Assembly: GCF_042680605.1 (NCBI RefSeq)
Contig: NZ_JBHUEE010000007.1
Span: 186,001-250,000 of the forward strand
Reading direction: 5' to 3'
From: Allobogoriella deserti
GTDB lineage: Bacteria; Actinomycetota; Actinomycetes; Actinomycetales; Actinomycetaceae
Length of the DNA: 64,000 bases
The translations under genes were made by a program, and so were the position numbers. The notes beneath the pieces were generated by a model. The model had not been told where the DNA came from. It saw nothing but the letters and a program-made list of their open reading frames with translations, and ran no database searches. Below are positions 8,286 through 17,600 of the stretch, piece after piece; position 1 is the first letter of the stretch, and every line of letters begins with the position of its first letter.

Positions 8286-10057
8286 CAGACGTCGCCGTCC
8301 GTCGTGCCGCGGACGAAGGCCTTGACGGTGGCACACTCGCGACCGACGCCGGCCCCGTGCGGCCGGATGCGGTACCGGCCGACGTCGGCCGGCACGATGA
8401 ACGTCTCGGCGTAATGCACCACGAACGGTTCGAATGCTCCGTCGGGACTCTCCACGACCGCCTCCGGTCCTTCGACAAGGTTCAGCACGTTGACGGTACC
8501 GCGGGTGTCGTGGTCGACGGCGCCGGTGAACCAGTGCCGGCGGACCTCGATGAACTCGAGCTCGTGGAGGCCGGTGCGCTCCTCGCGCCACCCGTCCCCG
8601 GTGGCGAGCGGGGTGACCCGGTCCACGAGCTGCTGCGTGGTCCACTCCGTGTCCCGCTCCCACTGGATGTTGGCCAGCGCGTGGTCGAGGTGGATCGGGC
8701 GCGGGATCCCGTCCAGGCCCACCCGGCCCCAGTCCCACATCTTGAAGGTGAAGATGTACGGCGTCGCGGAGATCTCGAGGACCATCGAGTTCGCCCCCGA
8801 ACAGTGCACGGTGCCGGCGGGGATCTGGAAGTGATCGTGCCGCTTCGCCGGGAACCGGTTGATGTAGCGTTCGGCCGGGAACTGGCTCTCCCCGCGCTCC
8901 GCGCTCCGCAGTTCGCGAGCCATCTCCTCGCGGTCCGCCCCGGTCTGCACGCCGAGATAGACGACGGCGTCCTCGCCCGCGTCGAGCAGGTAGTAGCTCT
9001 CGTCCTGGGTGTAGTGCATCCCGAAGGTGCGTTGGATGTAGTCGGTCAGCGGGTGCACCTGCAGCGAGAGGTTGCCGCCGCCCATGGTGTCGAGGAAGTC
9101 GAACCGGATCGGGAACTCCGCACCGAAGCGCGCGAACGTCCGCGGTCCGAGCAGTTCCGCCGGACGGGCCAGGACGACGTCGAGGGCCGGGATCTCGACG
9201 ACCTGCTCCCCGACCTCGAGCAGGAGGCTGTTCTCCTCGGGCACGCAGTCGAAGCACCAGGCGTAGTTCTCGCGGTCGGGGTCGAGCCCGCACACCTGCT
9301 TCATCCACTGCCCGCCCCAGACACCGGGGTCGAAGAACGGCACCACTCGGAACGGGCGCCGCACCGCGGCGTCCAGGCCGGCTCGGAAGGCCGCGCCGGT
9401 GATCAGCGTGGCTTCGCCGACCGAGCGCGTGGTGTCGAGGAGGAAGTCGACCCGGCCGATGAGCGCGCGCTTGTGCTCGTCCGCGGTGCGCCACTCGACG
9501 AAGTAGCCGCGCTTGAACTTGGTGAGCGGCGCCGCGGAGGCGTTATCAGCCCGCCAGTTCGGCGCGCCGGCACGCTGGCGCTGCTGGATCTCCCACCGCG
9601 GCAGGTCGGCGAGCACCACGGTGGTCGACTCGACCGGGACGAGGGCCGCACCCCACCCCACCAGGACGCTCTGCCCCGGACGCGACGTCACCCGGTCCGC
9701 GACGGCGTCCAGGCGTGCCTCGTCGTAGAACTCGGCGAGGTGGTGGTGGGACATGAGGCCGAAGACGCTATCGTCGGTCAGGTCGCGCCGGATGAGGGCG
9801 TCGATCCGGTCCGGAGGCAGCGCCGCTTCAGTCTCGATATCGATGACGTCGGCGTCGGGCAGCGCCTTCCGCACCGCGTCGACGACCCCGCCGACGTCGG
9901 TCCCGGGGTAGCAGTCGATGACGACGGTCCCGCCGTCGGCGTGGTCCGCCAGCGCCGACCAGACCTCACCGCGCTGCCAGGCGCGGTGCTCACCGGGTAC
10001 CCGGATCGTCGGGAACTTGTCGTAGGCGCCCGGGATCGCGCTCTCAGGGACCTGCAT
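8285..10057 (-). CDS. Long-form class I mannose-6-phosphate isomerase-like protein
   Basis: A 590-residue protein with two parts. The first ~240 residues contain GTVVIDCYPGTDVGGVVDAV and LTDDSVFGLMSHH, resembling a nucleoside-kinase-like domain in long phosphomannose isomerases but without a clear Walker A loop. The rest is a class I isomerase barrel with MGGGNLSLQVHPLTDYIQ (zinc QVHP), YTQDESYYLLDAG, HFQIPAGTVHCSG and NSMVLEISATPYIFTFK. Its exact substrate is uncertain, as the ordinary ManA lies directly downstream with a 4-nt overlap. I took the ATG at 10057 because AGGAG stands five bases ahead; an upstream in-frame ATG at 10084 would lie inside the operator region. Confidence 0.8.
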   Translation of the reverse strand: MQVPESAIPGAYDKFPTIRVPGEHRAWQRGEVWSALADHADGGTVVIDCYPGTDVGGVVDAVRKALPDADVIDIETEAALPPDRIDALIRRDLTDDSVFGLMSHHHLAEFYDEARLDAVADRVTSRPGQSVLVGWGAALVPVESTTVVLADLPRWEIQQRQRAGAPNWRADNASAAPLTKFKRGYFVEWRTADEHKRALIGRVDFLLDTTRSVGEATLITGAAFRAGLDAAVRRPFRVVPFFDPGVWGGQWMKQVCGLDPDRENYAWCFDCVPEENSLLLEVGEQVVEIPALDVVLARPAELLGPRTFARFGAEFPIRFDFLDTMGGGNLSLQVHPLTDYIQRTFGMHYTQDESYYLLDAGEDAVVYLGVQTGADREEMARELRSAERGESQFPAERYINRFPAKRHDHFQIPAGTVHCSGANSMVLEISATPYIFTFKMWDWGRVGLDGIPRPIHLDHALANIQWERDTEWTTQQLVDRVTPLATGDGWREERTGLHELEFIEVRRHWFTGAVDHDTRGTVNVLNLVEGPEAVVESPDGAFEPFVVHYAETFIVPADVGRYRIRPHGAGVGRECATVKAFVRGTTDGDV

Positions 10058-10069
10058 GTCACTCCTGAC

Positions 10070-10083
10070 CGGTAACGCTACCA
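10070..10083. promoter_or_regulatory. LacI-family operator O1 (upstream of the isomerase genes)
   Basis: CGGTAACGCTACCA is a CG-centred imperfect palindrome of the LacI/GalR type, 12 bp upstream of the isomerase start at 10057. It matches the pattern YGGTAnCGnTACCA shared with sites at 10171 and 11462. The likely ligand is the LacI protein encoded at 17762-18838 (inference). Confidence 0.6.
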
Positions 10084-10170
10084 AACGGGTCGCCGTTCAG
10101 TACGGCGGCGAGTAGCGATGGACGTACGGCGGTGGCCCGTCAGAGGGATCGCAGATCGAGCAGTACGGGC

Positions 10171-10184
10171 CGGTATCGTTACCA
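10171..10184. promoter_or_regulatory. LacI-family operator O2 (upstream of the ROK kinase gene)
   Basis: CGGTATCGTTACCA matches the same pattern. Its centre is 101 bp from that of O1, in the intergenic region between the divergent isomerase pair and the ROK kinase. One repressor could therefore control both directions and might loop the DNA between the two sites. Confidence 0.6.
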
Positions 10185-10254
10185 GCGTAAGCCATGACCA
10201 CCCCGCCGCGTCCACCCGGAACGCGCGGACGTGCCGAGCCGCTGGAAAGCCATG

Positions 10255-11232
10255 ATGGACGACATGCGATCACATACCCGGGACGACCGCCGTACGGACC
10301 CCGCACTCGATGACCGCGCTCCCGCCACCGCGAGCTGGGTCGCGGTGGACATCGGCGGCACGCACGTGACGTCCGCGACCGTCCGCCCCGACCTGGAGAT
10401 CACCGACGAACGCCGCCTCCCGCTGGACGCGGAGGCGCCCGCGGACGAGCTCCTCGACGCCATGGCCGACGCCATCCGGGTCCACGGCGCACTCACCGCG
10501 CCGGTCGCCATGGCGATCCCCGGACCGTTCGACTACCGCCGCGGCATCGGCGACTTCACCGGAGTGGCGAAGTTCGGCGCTCTGTACGGCGTGGACGTCC
10601 GTGCCGGCCTTGCACAGCGATGCGGCCGCGAGCCTGGCTTCGTGCACTTCATCAACGACGCGGACGCGTTCGGCCTCGGCGAGTGGGCGGCCGGCGCCGG
10701 ACAACGGTCGGGCCGGTGCATCGCCATCACGCTCGGCACCGGTATCGGATCGGCATTCGTCGATCGCGGGCACTGCGTCAGCACGGGAGACGCCGTGCCG
10801 CGGGACGGGGACATCCACACCGTGCGCATCGACGGCGTCCCACTGGAGGAACGCGTGTCCCGACGCGCACTGCGCGCCGCCTACCTCGACCGCACGGGCC
10901 ACACGGCGGACGTGGCCGAGATCGCCGAGCGTGCGCGCTCGGGCGAGCCGGAGGCGCTGGGCGTCCTCGAGGCCGGCATGCGCGTCCTGGCGCGCGCCTT
11001 CGCGCCGTGGTGTGAGGCGTTCGGCGCCGAGCGGCTCGTGGTCGGCGGCTCCATGGTCGCCTCCGCGGATCTCCTCTTCCCCCCGTTCCGAGCCGCACTC
11101 GCCGCACTTCTGGCCGATCCGCCGACCGTCGCGCCGCGGCTCCTCAAGGGCGAGCAGGCTGCACTCCTCGGCGCGGTGCTCGGCGCCGACCCCGCGGCGG
11201 CCGACCGCCTCGCGGGCCGCGCACCCGCGTAA
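10255..11232 (+). CDS. ROK-family sugar kinase, probable manno- or glucokinase
   Basis: A 325-residue ROK protein without an N-terminal DNA-binding domain, so a kinase rather than a repressor. The phosphate-binding VAVDIGGTH is at about residues 29-37, the catalytic NDAD follows in HFINDADAFGLGEW, and the second phosphate loop is ITLGTGIGSAFVDRG. The CxCGxxGC zinc motif of most ROK kinases is absent; the region reads GDAVPRDGDIHTVRIDGV instead. The start at 10255 is preceded by GGAAAG at five bases; ATGs at 10231, 10252 and 10264 are alternatives. Surrounded by mannose genes and LacI-type operators, it most likely phosphorylates mannose at C6 before isomerisation (inference). Confidence 0.8.
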   Translation: MDDMRSHTRDDRRTDPALDDRAPATASWVAVDIGGTHVTSATVRPDLEITDERRLPLDAEAPADELLDAMADAIRVHGALTAPVAMAIPGPFDYRRGIGDFTGVAKFGALYGVDVRAGLAQRCGREPGFVHFINDADAFGLGEWAAGAGQRSGRCIAITLGTGIGSAFVDRGHCVSTGDAVPRDGDIHTVRIDGVPLEERVSRRALRAAYLDRTGHTADVAEIAERARSGEPEALGVLEAGMRVLARAFAPWCEAFGAERLVVGGSMVASADLLFPPFRAALAALLADPPTVAPRLLKGEQAALLGAVLGADPAAADRLAGRAPA

Positions 11233-11251
11233 CGGGCGGTACGGCCTCCCT

Positions 11252-11323
11252 GCCGAGAGCGGACGATCGAGCCTTCAGCGGACGTTCAGACATCCGCTCA
11301 TGACTCGATCGTCCGCTCTCGGC
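11252..11323. repeat. Palindromic 3'-end element R1 (double-hairpin repeat)
   Basis: A 72-bp element starting 20 bp after the ROK kinase stop. The outer arms (11252-11271 and 11304-11323) are a perfect 20-bp inverted repeat beginning GCCGAGAGCGGACGATCGAG. The inner core AGCGGA...TCCGCT (11277-11298) is a second hairpin. It belongs with R2-R5 in this window and shares the outer-arm subtype of R5. Confidence 0.85.
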
Positions 11324-11340
11324 GCATGGGGACACGACCT

Positions 11341-11354
11341 GATAGCGATATCAG
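11341..11354. promoter_or_regulatory. Divergent LacI-type palindrome
   Basis: TGATAGCGATATCA is CG-centred with arms TGATA/TATCA. It resembles the operator pattern at 10070, 10171 and 11462 with different outer bases. It may be a secondary site upstream of the ABC operon or bind another LacI-family protein. Confidence 0.35.
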
Positions 11355-11446
11355 CAAACAGCGCCCGATCGGCGCACAAAGCGACCACAGACTGTTGCCC
11401 TGACCAGGCGTATCATGGTGATTCTGCGGGAGACACCGGCCCATGG

Positions 11447-11476
11447 TTGCGGGATCCTGGCTGGTAACGTTAACGT
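11447..11476 (+). promoter_or_regulatory. Promoter and LacI-type operator of the mannoside ABC operon
   Basis: TGGTAACGTTAACG (11462-11475) matches the operators upstream of the isomerase and kinase genes. A plausible promoter overlaps it: TTGCGG (11447-11452), 18 bp, TAACGT (11471-11476). A repressor bound here would cover the -10 box. The binding-protein gene starts at 11534. Confidence 0.5.
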
Positions 11477-11533
11477 GGGCGAGTTCTTTCCGCTGACCGA
11501 CGCCGACGGCGAGCACACCGATGGAGGTCCAGG

Positions 11534-12835
11534 ATGCCGGCAACGAGGCGCGCCGCGACGATGATCGACCGCCGCACCGCGCTGCGCTGGGCGGGCCTTG
11601 CCGGCGGCGCCGCCCTGCTCGGCTCCTGCGCGCGCGGCACGCTTACCCGCGCCGCCCCGGGCCCCGACGTCACCCTCAGCAACGACAACCCGACCTGGGC
11701 GCCAGGTTTCGTCAGCGCTGGCGATGTTCTGCGGGACAGCGTCGGCCACGGTCTCGCGGTCCGCGCCATACCGGATGTCAGCAGCTACCAGCAGGTGGTG
11801 CGCATGTCCGCCCGGACTGATTCAACAACCGACCTCGTCAAATGGTGGAACGGCTACCGGCTGCGCGACGTCGCCAGAAGCGAGATATTCGCGGACTTGT
11901 CCACCGCGTGGGACAGCGCAGAGGCCGAGGGGTGGGTCGACCCGGCGACGCGTGAGAGCTTCAGTTACGACGGCACACCGTACGCGGTCCCCTTGTACCA
12001 GTCGTACTACGCCATGTTCTACAGCAAGCCGGCCTTCGATCGGCTCGGCCTCGATGTCCCGCAGACATGGGACGAATTCATCGCCATCGCCGAGGAACTG
12101 CGCGACGACGGCGTCACACCGTTGGCGAGCATTGGGGTAAGCACCTGGGAGTCCCTGATCTGGTTCCAGCAACTCCTCAATGGACTCGATCCGGACTTCT
12201 ACGTCGCTCTGACTGAAGGCCGAGCCTCGTACACAGACGACACGGCTCAGCAAGCCATGAGCATCTGGGTCGACATGTACGAGCGCGGCCTCTTCTCGTC
12301 GCCTGATTTGGCCATGGGAGGGCTACCGGGCAGCTTCGCTGAGGGCACCATCGGCATGAACCTGTACGGCACCTGGAACGCGAATGCCTTTGTTCAAGCC
12401 GGACACGATGACGAGACATTTGGGCTCTTCGTGGTCCCCCCGGTAGTCGACTCTGCACCTCCGGCGGTCGTGACAGAGAGCGGAGCTCTGGCAGTCGCTG
12501 CCAACGCTCACAAGCTCGACGCTGCGTTGGGTGTGGCGGGAAGGTGGCTTGAGACCGGAGTGCAGGAAGCCTGGGTGGGCTTTCTCAACGACCTCTCGGC
12601 GAACGACGACGCGCTGCCCCCCGTGCGCCCCGTTCAGGACCTCGCCGCCGAGGTCGCACGCCTCGACCCCGTCCTGGCCACACGCTACTGGGAGGCCTCA
12701 CCTCCGGTCCTGGTGGAAGGCAACGTTCAAGAGCTCGGCGCCTTCATGGCTGAGCCGACTGCCGCGATGGCGCGCTCCACCCTGCAGCGGATGCAAGAAC
12801 GTGCGGAAGCGGAATGGGAGGCGTGGTCGCTATGA
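11534..12835 (+). CDS. Sugar ABC transporter substrate-binding lipoprotein (mannoside cluster)
   Basis: A 433-residue family 1 extracellular solute-binding protein. The N-terminus has a twin-arginine pattern (DRRTALRWAG, residues 12-21) and a lipobox LLGSC with Cys at 32, so it is probably Tat-exported and lipid-anchored. Typical segments are TPYAVPLYQSYYAMFYSKPAFDRL (as shorter pieces), PQTWDEFIAIAEELRDDGVTP and LPGSFAEGTIGMNLYGTWNA. GGAGG lies eight bases before the ATG. It starts an operon with two permeases (4-nt overlap, then 14 bp) and the GH38 gene. No ATPase is encoded nearby, so a shared MsiK-like ATPase elsewhere is expected. Codon use is visibly more A/T-tolerant than in the permeases. 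Confidence 0.88.
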   Translation: MPATRRAATMIDRRTALRWAGLAGGAALLGSCARGTLTRAAPGPDVTLSNDNPTWAPGFVSAGDVLRDSVGHGLAVRAIPDVSSYQQVVRMSARTDSTTDLVKWWNGYRLRDVARSEIFADLSTAWDSAEAEGWVDPATRESFSYDGTPYAVPLYQSYYAMFYSKPAFDRLGLDVPQTWDEFIAIAEELRDDGVTPLASIGVSTWESLIWFQQLLNGLDPDFYVALTEGRASYTDDTAQQAMSIWVDMYERGLFSSPDLAMGGLPGSFAEGTIGMNLYGTWNANAFVQAGHDDETFGLFVVPPVVDSAPPAVVTESGALAVAANAHKLDAALGVAGRWLETGVQEAWVGFLNDLSANDDALPPVRPVQDLAAEVARLDPVLATRYWEASPPVLVEGNVQELGAFMAEPTAAMARSTLQRMQERAEAEWEAWSL

Positions 12836-13746
12836 CGACCACGGAACGTATCCGCGTCCCGATCCAGCGGGGTGCAGCTCCGCAACGGACAGGGCGGACG
12901 CGCGGCTACCTCGCGCTGTTCCTGCTCCCAGCCGTCGCCCTCGTCGGCATTCTGCTCGTCCTGCCGTTCGCATTGACGGTCTACCGGAGCTTCTTCAGCG
13001 ACGACGGCTTGAGCCGCAGCTGGGTGGGCCTGACCAACTACTCGGTGCTGTTCCGGGACGAGACGTTCCTGCGTGCCCTGCTCAACACGGGCATGTGGAC
13101 CATCGGAGCGCTGCTGCTGCCCGTCCTGATCGGCCTGCTCATCGCCGTGGCGACGAGCAGTTGCGGATGGGGGAGGTTCGCGCGGTTCTCGGTGATCCTC
13201 CCCTACGCGCTGTCCGGATCGGTCACCGCGATCCTGTGGAACTTCATGCTCCAGACCGACGGCGCGGTCAACGCCATGCTCTCCCTGCTGGGACTCTCGG
13301 GCCTCGAGCAACCGTGGCTGCTCGAGTGGCCGATGAACACCATCGCGATGATCATCGCCACCACGTGGCAGGCGACCGGGGCCAACATGATCCTCTTTCT
13401 CGTCGGCCTGCAGGCGATCCCCACCGAGACCATCGAGGCAGGCCGGCTCGACGGTGCCGGCGGCTTCCGACTCCTGCGCAGCATCGTGCTGCCGCAGCTG
13501 CGCCCGATCAGCATCGTCGTCATCGGCATCACCCTGGTGGGCAGCCTGAAGACGTTCGACATCGTCTGGCTGCTGACCAAGGGCGGGCCCGGCACCGCCT
13601 CGGAGACCCTTGCGCTGGCGATGTACCGGCAGACCTTCACGCTCAGCCGGTACGGCTACGGCGCGGCGGTCGCCGTCGTCCTGACCGTGATCGTGCTCGC
13701 GGCGTCGTGGATCTACCTGCGCCGGCAGACGCGGCCGCAGAGCTGA
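12832..13746 (+). CDS. Sugar ABC transporter permease (MalF type)
   Basis: A 304-residue inner-membrane permease with about six membrane spans, starting GYLALFLLPAVALVGILLVL. The EAA loop that docks the ATPase reads EAGRLDGAGGFRLLRSIVLP, and KTFDIVWLLTKGGPG is the conserved MalF-type segment after it. The ATG overlaps the binding-protein stop by 4 nt, which fixes the start. It should pair with the following MalG-type permease to import the oligosaccharide or mannoside delivered by the binding protein. Confidence 0.9.
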   Translation: MTTTERIRVPIQRGAAPQRTGRTRGYLALFLLPAVALVGILLVLPFALTVYRSFFSDDGLSRSWVGLTNYSVLFRDETFLRALLNTGMWTIGALLLPVLIGLLIAVATSSCGWGRFARFSVILPYALSGSVTAILWNFMLQTDGAVNAMLSLLGLSGLEQPWLLEWPMNTIAMIIATTWQATGANMILFLVGLQAIPTETIEAGRLDGAGGFRLLRSIVLPQLRPISIVVIGITLVGSLKTFDIVWLLTKGGPGTASETLALAMYRQTFTLSRYGYGAAVAVVLTVIVLAASWIYLRRQTRPQS

Positions 13747-13760
13747 GAGAGGACCTGACC

Positions 13761-14567
13761 ATGGCACGGCGCCTGCGCAACGTGATCCTGGCCGCGGTGG
13801 CGGTCCTGTGGCTGATCCCCTCCTACCTGGTGGTGGTCAACGCCTTCACCGCCCCCGCCGAGTACTCCGGGCCGCGCTGGTGGTTCACCTCCTTCGCGTT
13901 CGTCGACAACATCGCCGTCGCGTTCCGCACCGCCGCGATCGGCCAGGCGATGTGGAACAGCTTCCTGTACTCCACCGGGGCCGCGCTCATCGCGGTCCTG
14001 GTCGCGGCCCTGGCGTCCTTCGCGGTCGTGGTGATGCCGGTCCGGCGGTCGGCACTCTGGTTCTGGGCGATCTACACCGGCACGATCCTGCCGCTGCAGG
14101 TCTTCCTCTCGCCGCTGTTCAACGGCTACGCCGCCACGTCGCTCTACGACACGCAGTACGGCATGGTGCTCATCTACGCCGCCATCGCCGTGCCGTTCGC
14201 GTTCTTCGTCATCCGCAACTACATGACGACGGCGCCGCGCGAGTTGATGGAAGCGGCGCAGCTCGACGGCGCCGGCTGGCTGACCATGTTCGTCCGCATC
14301 CACCTTCCGGTGGCCCGCGGCGCCCTCGTGGCCGCGTTCCTCTTCCAGTTCCTCGCCACCTGGAACGACCTCCTCTTCGGCATCACCCTCTCCACGAGTC
14401 CCAACGTCCGGCCCGTCATGGCCGCCCTCGCCGAGCTCAACGGTCAGTACTCCGGGCTCGGCCCGCCCGTCATCCTCGCTGCGGGGATCGTGGCCTCCGT
14501 CCCGACGGTCGCGCTCTTCCTGTCCTTCCAGCGCTTCTTCGTCAACGCCCTGCGCCTGGCGCCTTGA
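13761..14567 (+). CDS. Sugar ABC transporter permease (MalG type)
   Basis: A 268-residue permease with six predicted membrane spans. It opens RNVILAAVAVLWLIPSYLVV and carries the EAA loop MEAAQLDGAGWLTMFVRIHL followed by ATWNDLLFGITL, the MalG-type signature. The start at 13761 lies 14 bp after the upstream permease and is preceded by a GAGAGG ribosome site. It completes the transporter channel with the MalF-type subunit. The GH38 gene follows after 71 bp with no visible terminator. Confidence 0.9.
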   Translation: MARRLRNVILAAVAVLWLIPSYLVVVNAFTAPAEYSGPRWWFTSFAFVDNIAVAFRTAAIGQAMWNSFLYSTGAALIAVLVAALASFAVVVMPVRRSALWFWAIYTGTILPLQVFLSPLFNGYAATSLYDTQYGMVLIYAAIAVPFAFFVIRNYMTTAPRELMEAAQLDGAGWLTMFVRIHLPVARGALVAAFLFQFLATWNDLLFGITLSTSPNVRPVMAALAELNGQYSGLGPPVILAAGIVASVPTVALFLSFQRFFVNALRLAP

Positions 14568-14638
14568 ACCGCGGGCAGCATCCGTTCCCGACGTTCCCAC
14601 ATTCCCAAGACCTCGACCGCAATGAGATGGGTATCCAT

Positions 14639-17600
14639 ATGACAACCGCACTGGTCAAGGACCACCGTTGGTCGCTCGAGCGAGCTCGTTCCGAACTGGT
14701 CCACCGCGCCATCGCTGCCGAATCCGTGATCGGGGGATGCGGCGTCCAGATCGTTCCGGAACCATTGCTGCGCCGCAGCGATGACGGACGACTGCTGCAG
14801 GCGGTCCGCCTGGTCGTGGATGGCCCCGTCCGAGCCGAGGAGATCCTCGTGCGCGCGTCCGGCGGCTCGGCCAACCACGTGCAGACCATGCCGGGACCGT
14901 CCGGCAGTGTTCGCATGCTACTCCCAGCCGTCGACACTCCTGCGTCGATCACCGTGGAACTGCCCTGGCTGAGCACGCAGAGGTCGCTCATCTTCGAGCA
15001 ACTGCCGGTGCGGCAGTGGTCCATCCACCTGGTCCAGCACTCCCATTACGACATCGGATACACCGATCCTCAGGGCAGAGTGCTCCGTGAGCAGCTGGCT
15101 TTCCTCGACTCATGCCTCGATTACGCACGCGCGACTGACGGACGGTCCGAGGCGGCGCGGTTCCGTTGGGCGGTCGAGGCGCTTCACCCGGTCGGCCAGT
15201 GGATCGCCTCACGCCCCCGCGCGCAGGTGGAAGAGTTCTTCGACCGAGTGCGAGCAGGTCAGATCGAGCTCACTGCGCTGCCGTACAACCTCCACATCGA
15301 CACCTGCTCCACGGACGAGTTGCACGAACTGCTCCAGCTCTCGCGTGAAGTCCGCCAACGGTCCGGCGTCGAGATGCCCGTGGCCATGCAAACCGATGTA
15401 CCGGGCCAGCCGGTAGGCCTGCCGACCGCACTGGCGCAGCAGGGCGTGAGGTACCTATCCGTCGCGCACAACTGGGCGGGCCGGTCCGTGCCGCACATGA
15501 TCGGCGGCCAACACTTGCCGCGCCTTTTCCGCTGGCGTGCCCCCTCCGGCGAAAGTGTGCTCGTCTGGATGACCGACACGCCGCACGGACTCGCCTACAT
15601 GGAGGGCGCGTCCGTCGGTTTCTCGACCTCGTACGCCGTGGTTGACGAGCTCTTCCCCGCCTACCTGACCTCCCTGGCAACGCATTCCCACCCCTATGCG
15701 CCGGGCGCATTCGGTTGGCACGGGCCCGCCGTGACCGACCGCGAACCCTACCCGTGGGATGTGCTTCATCTCCGAGTGGCGGGTCGGTACAGCGACAACG
15801 CACCCCCCAGCCTCATCCACTCGGACATCGTCGAACGGTGGAACGAAACCTGGGAGTTCCCCAAACTCCGGCTGTCCACGAACGCCGACTTCTTCGCCGA
15901 CGCGGAACAACGTGTGGGCAACGCGATCCCTACGGTCACCGGTGACTGGGGCGACTGGTGGGTCGAAGGCGTCGGCAGCGCGGCCCGACCACAAGCCATG
16001 GTCCGTCAGGCCCAGGCGCGGGTCACCGACTCGGAGACAGTTAGCGCCCTGGGGAGTGTTCTCGGTGCCCACGAGGTCCCCGGTGAGCGCGAGCGTTCGC
16101 GTCGGACCTACGCGGCGATATCGCTGTTCAACGAGCACACCTGGGGCGCGTCGAACCCGTGGGCCATCAATGACGACGGCGAGTCTTCAGGCGAGGAGCA
16201 GTGGCACTGGAAGTACGCACGCGCGCTTGAGGCTCGTGACACGGCCGAGAGGTTTCTCGACGACGCCGTGGTCCACCTCGGTGCTGGGGTCCAGGAGGCA
16301 CCGGACGCCGACATCACCTACCTCGCCGTCAACACCACAGGTTTCAGCCGATCTAGCGTGGTCAGCCTCTTCGTACGGGAGAGCCGGGCTCCCCTCAACG
16401 AGCCGCTCGTCGTGCGGGATGCGCGCAACGGGGAGGTTTTGCCAAGCATCGAGATCCCTCAGACGAACCCGAACCGGCGCACGGGCGGGCGCTTTCTGCG
16501 GGTATACGTCCGTCACATCCCCGCGGCCGGCTCGGTGCAGCTCACGGTGGCCCGCGGACCTGCGAGTGACGTGCCCACGCCCGCCGTCGATGCGACGGGC
16601 GTAACGGTGCTCGAGAACGAGCACCTTCGGGTCGAGGTGGATCTGCACACCAGCTGTATCGCTTCCATTCTCGACAAAGCCACCGGCCGGGAATTGGTCG
16701 ATCCTGACGCCGTCGTCGGCATGAACGGGTACATCTACGACACGTACACCACCGCCGGCGGATACAACCATCAATCCAACAAGATGACCGTCTCGGCGGA
16801 ACTCGAGCTACTCGGCAGCCGTTCGCTGGGTAAGCCCGCCGTGCTCGTGGATCGTTCGAGCAACCCGCTCAGCGAGGAGCTCACCTACGAGTTCGCAGCC
16901 GACGGAGCGGACTGGGTCCGTGTGCGGCTGTGTCTATCGCGCCACTCGGGAGTGCTCGAGATCGAGAATCGGATCTCCAAACCGGCGACGATGACCAAGG
17001 AGAGCGCCTTCTTCGCCTTCCCGTTCGCCATGGCGCAACCACGTACCCGGTTCGAGATCACCGGGGGTCTGACCGGTCCGGATCTGCCCGAGGTACCCGG
17101 CGCACCACGGCACATGCGTGCCGTCCGTGAGTGGGTGACGTTCGAGGAAGACGATCTGGCGATAGCGTGGGCCACCGCCGACGCCCCGCTCGTCCATCCT
17201 GAGGTGGTGGCGTTGCCTTATGCACCATTCCCAGAGAGCATGTCCCCCCGTCAACCGGGCACCGTCTACTCCTGGGTCCACAACAATGTCTGGGACACGA
17301 ACTTTCCCGTGCAACAGGCCTTCGAGACATCCTTTCGCTATGCCATCGGCGTGCGACGTGCAGGCGAGCGGATCTCAAGCCCGGGCCTGGCCATCCGGAC
17401 CGCGGCCGAACTCAGCCACCCGGTCATCGGGGTGCTCGCGACCGGTGGACGCGAGACTGTGCGGCCGGATTCGGAGTGGTCGCTGCTGACTGTGGAGGAC
17501 GATCGAGTGCGCCTCGTGGCTGTCGAAGCGGTGGGGCCCGGCAGTCACCTCATCAAGTTGCAATCGTTCGCTGAAGAGTCCATCCGGGCGCGACTGCGTC

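Noticed and set aside
8357..10075. Long plus-strand open frame (572 codons) opposite the long isomerase gene
   Set aside because: It is antisense to a protein with clear isomerase motifs. Long frames are expected opposite GC-rich genes, and its composition (Val/Glu/Arg/His-rich, no motif) is typical of such shadows.
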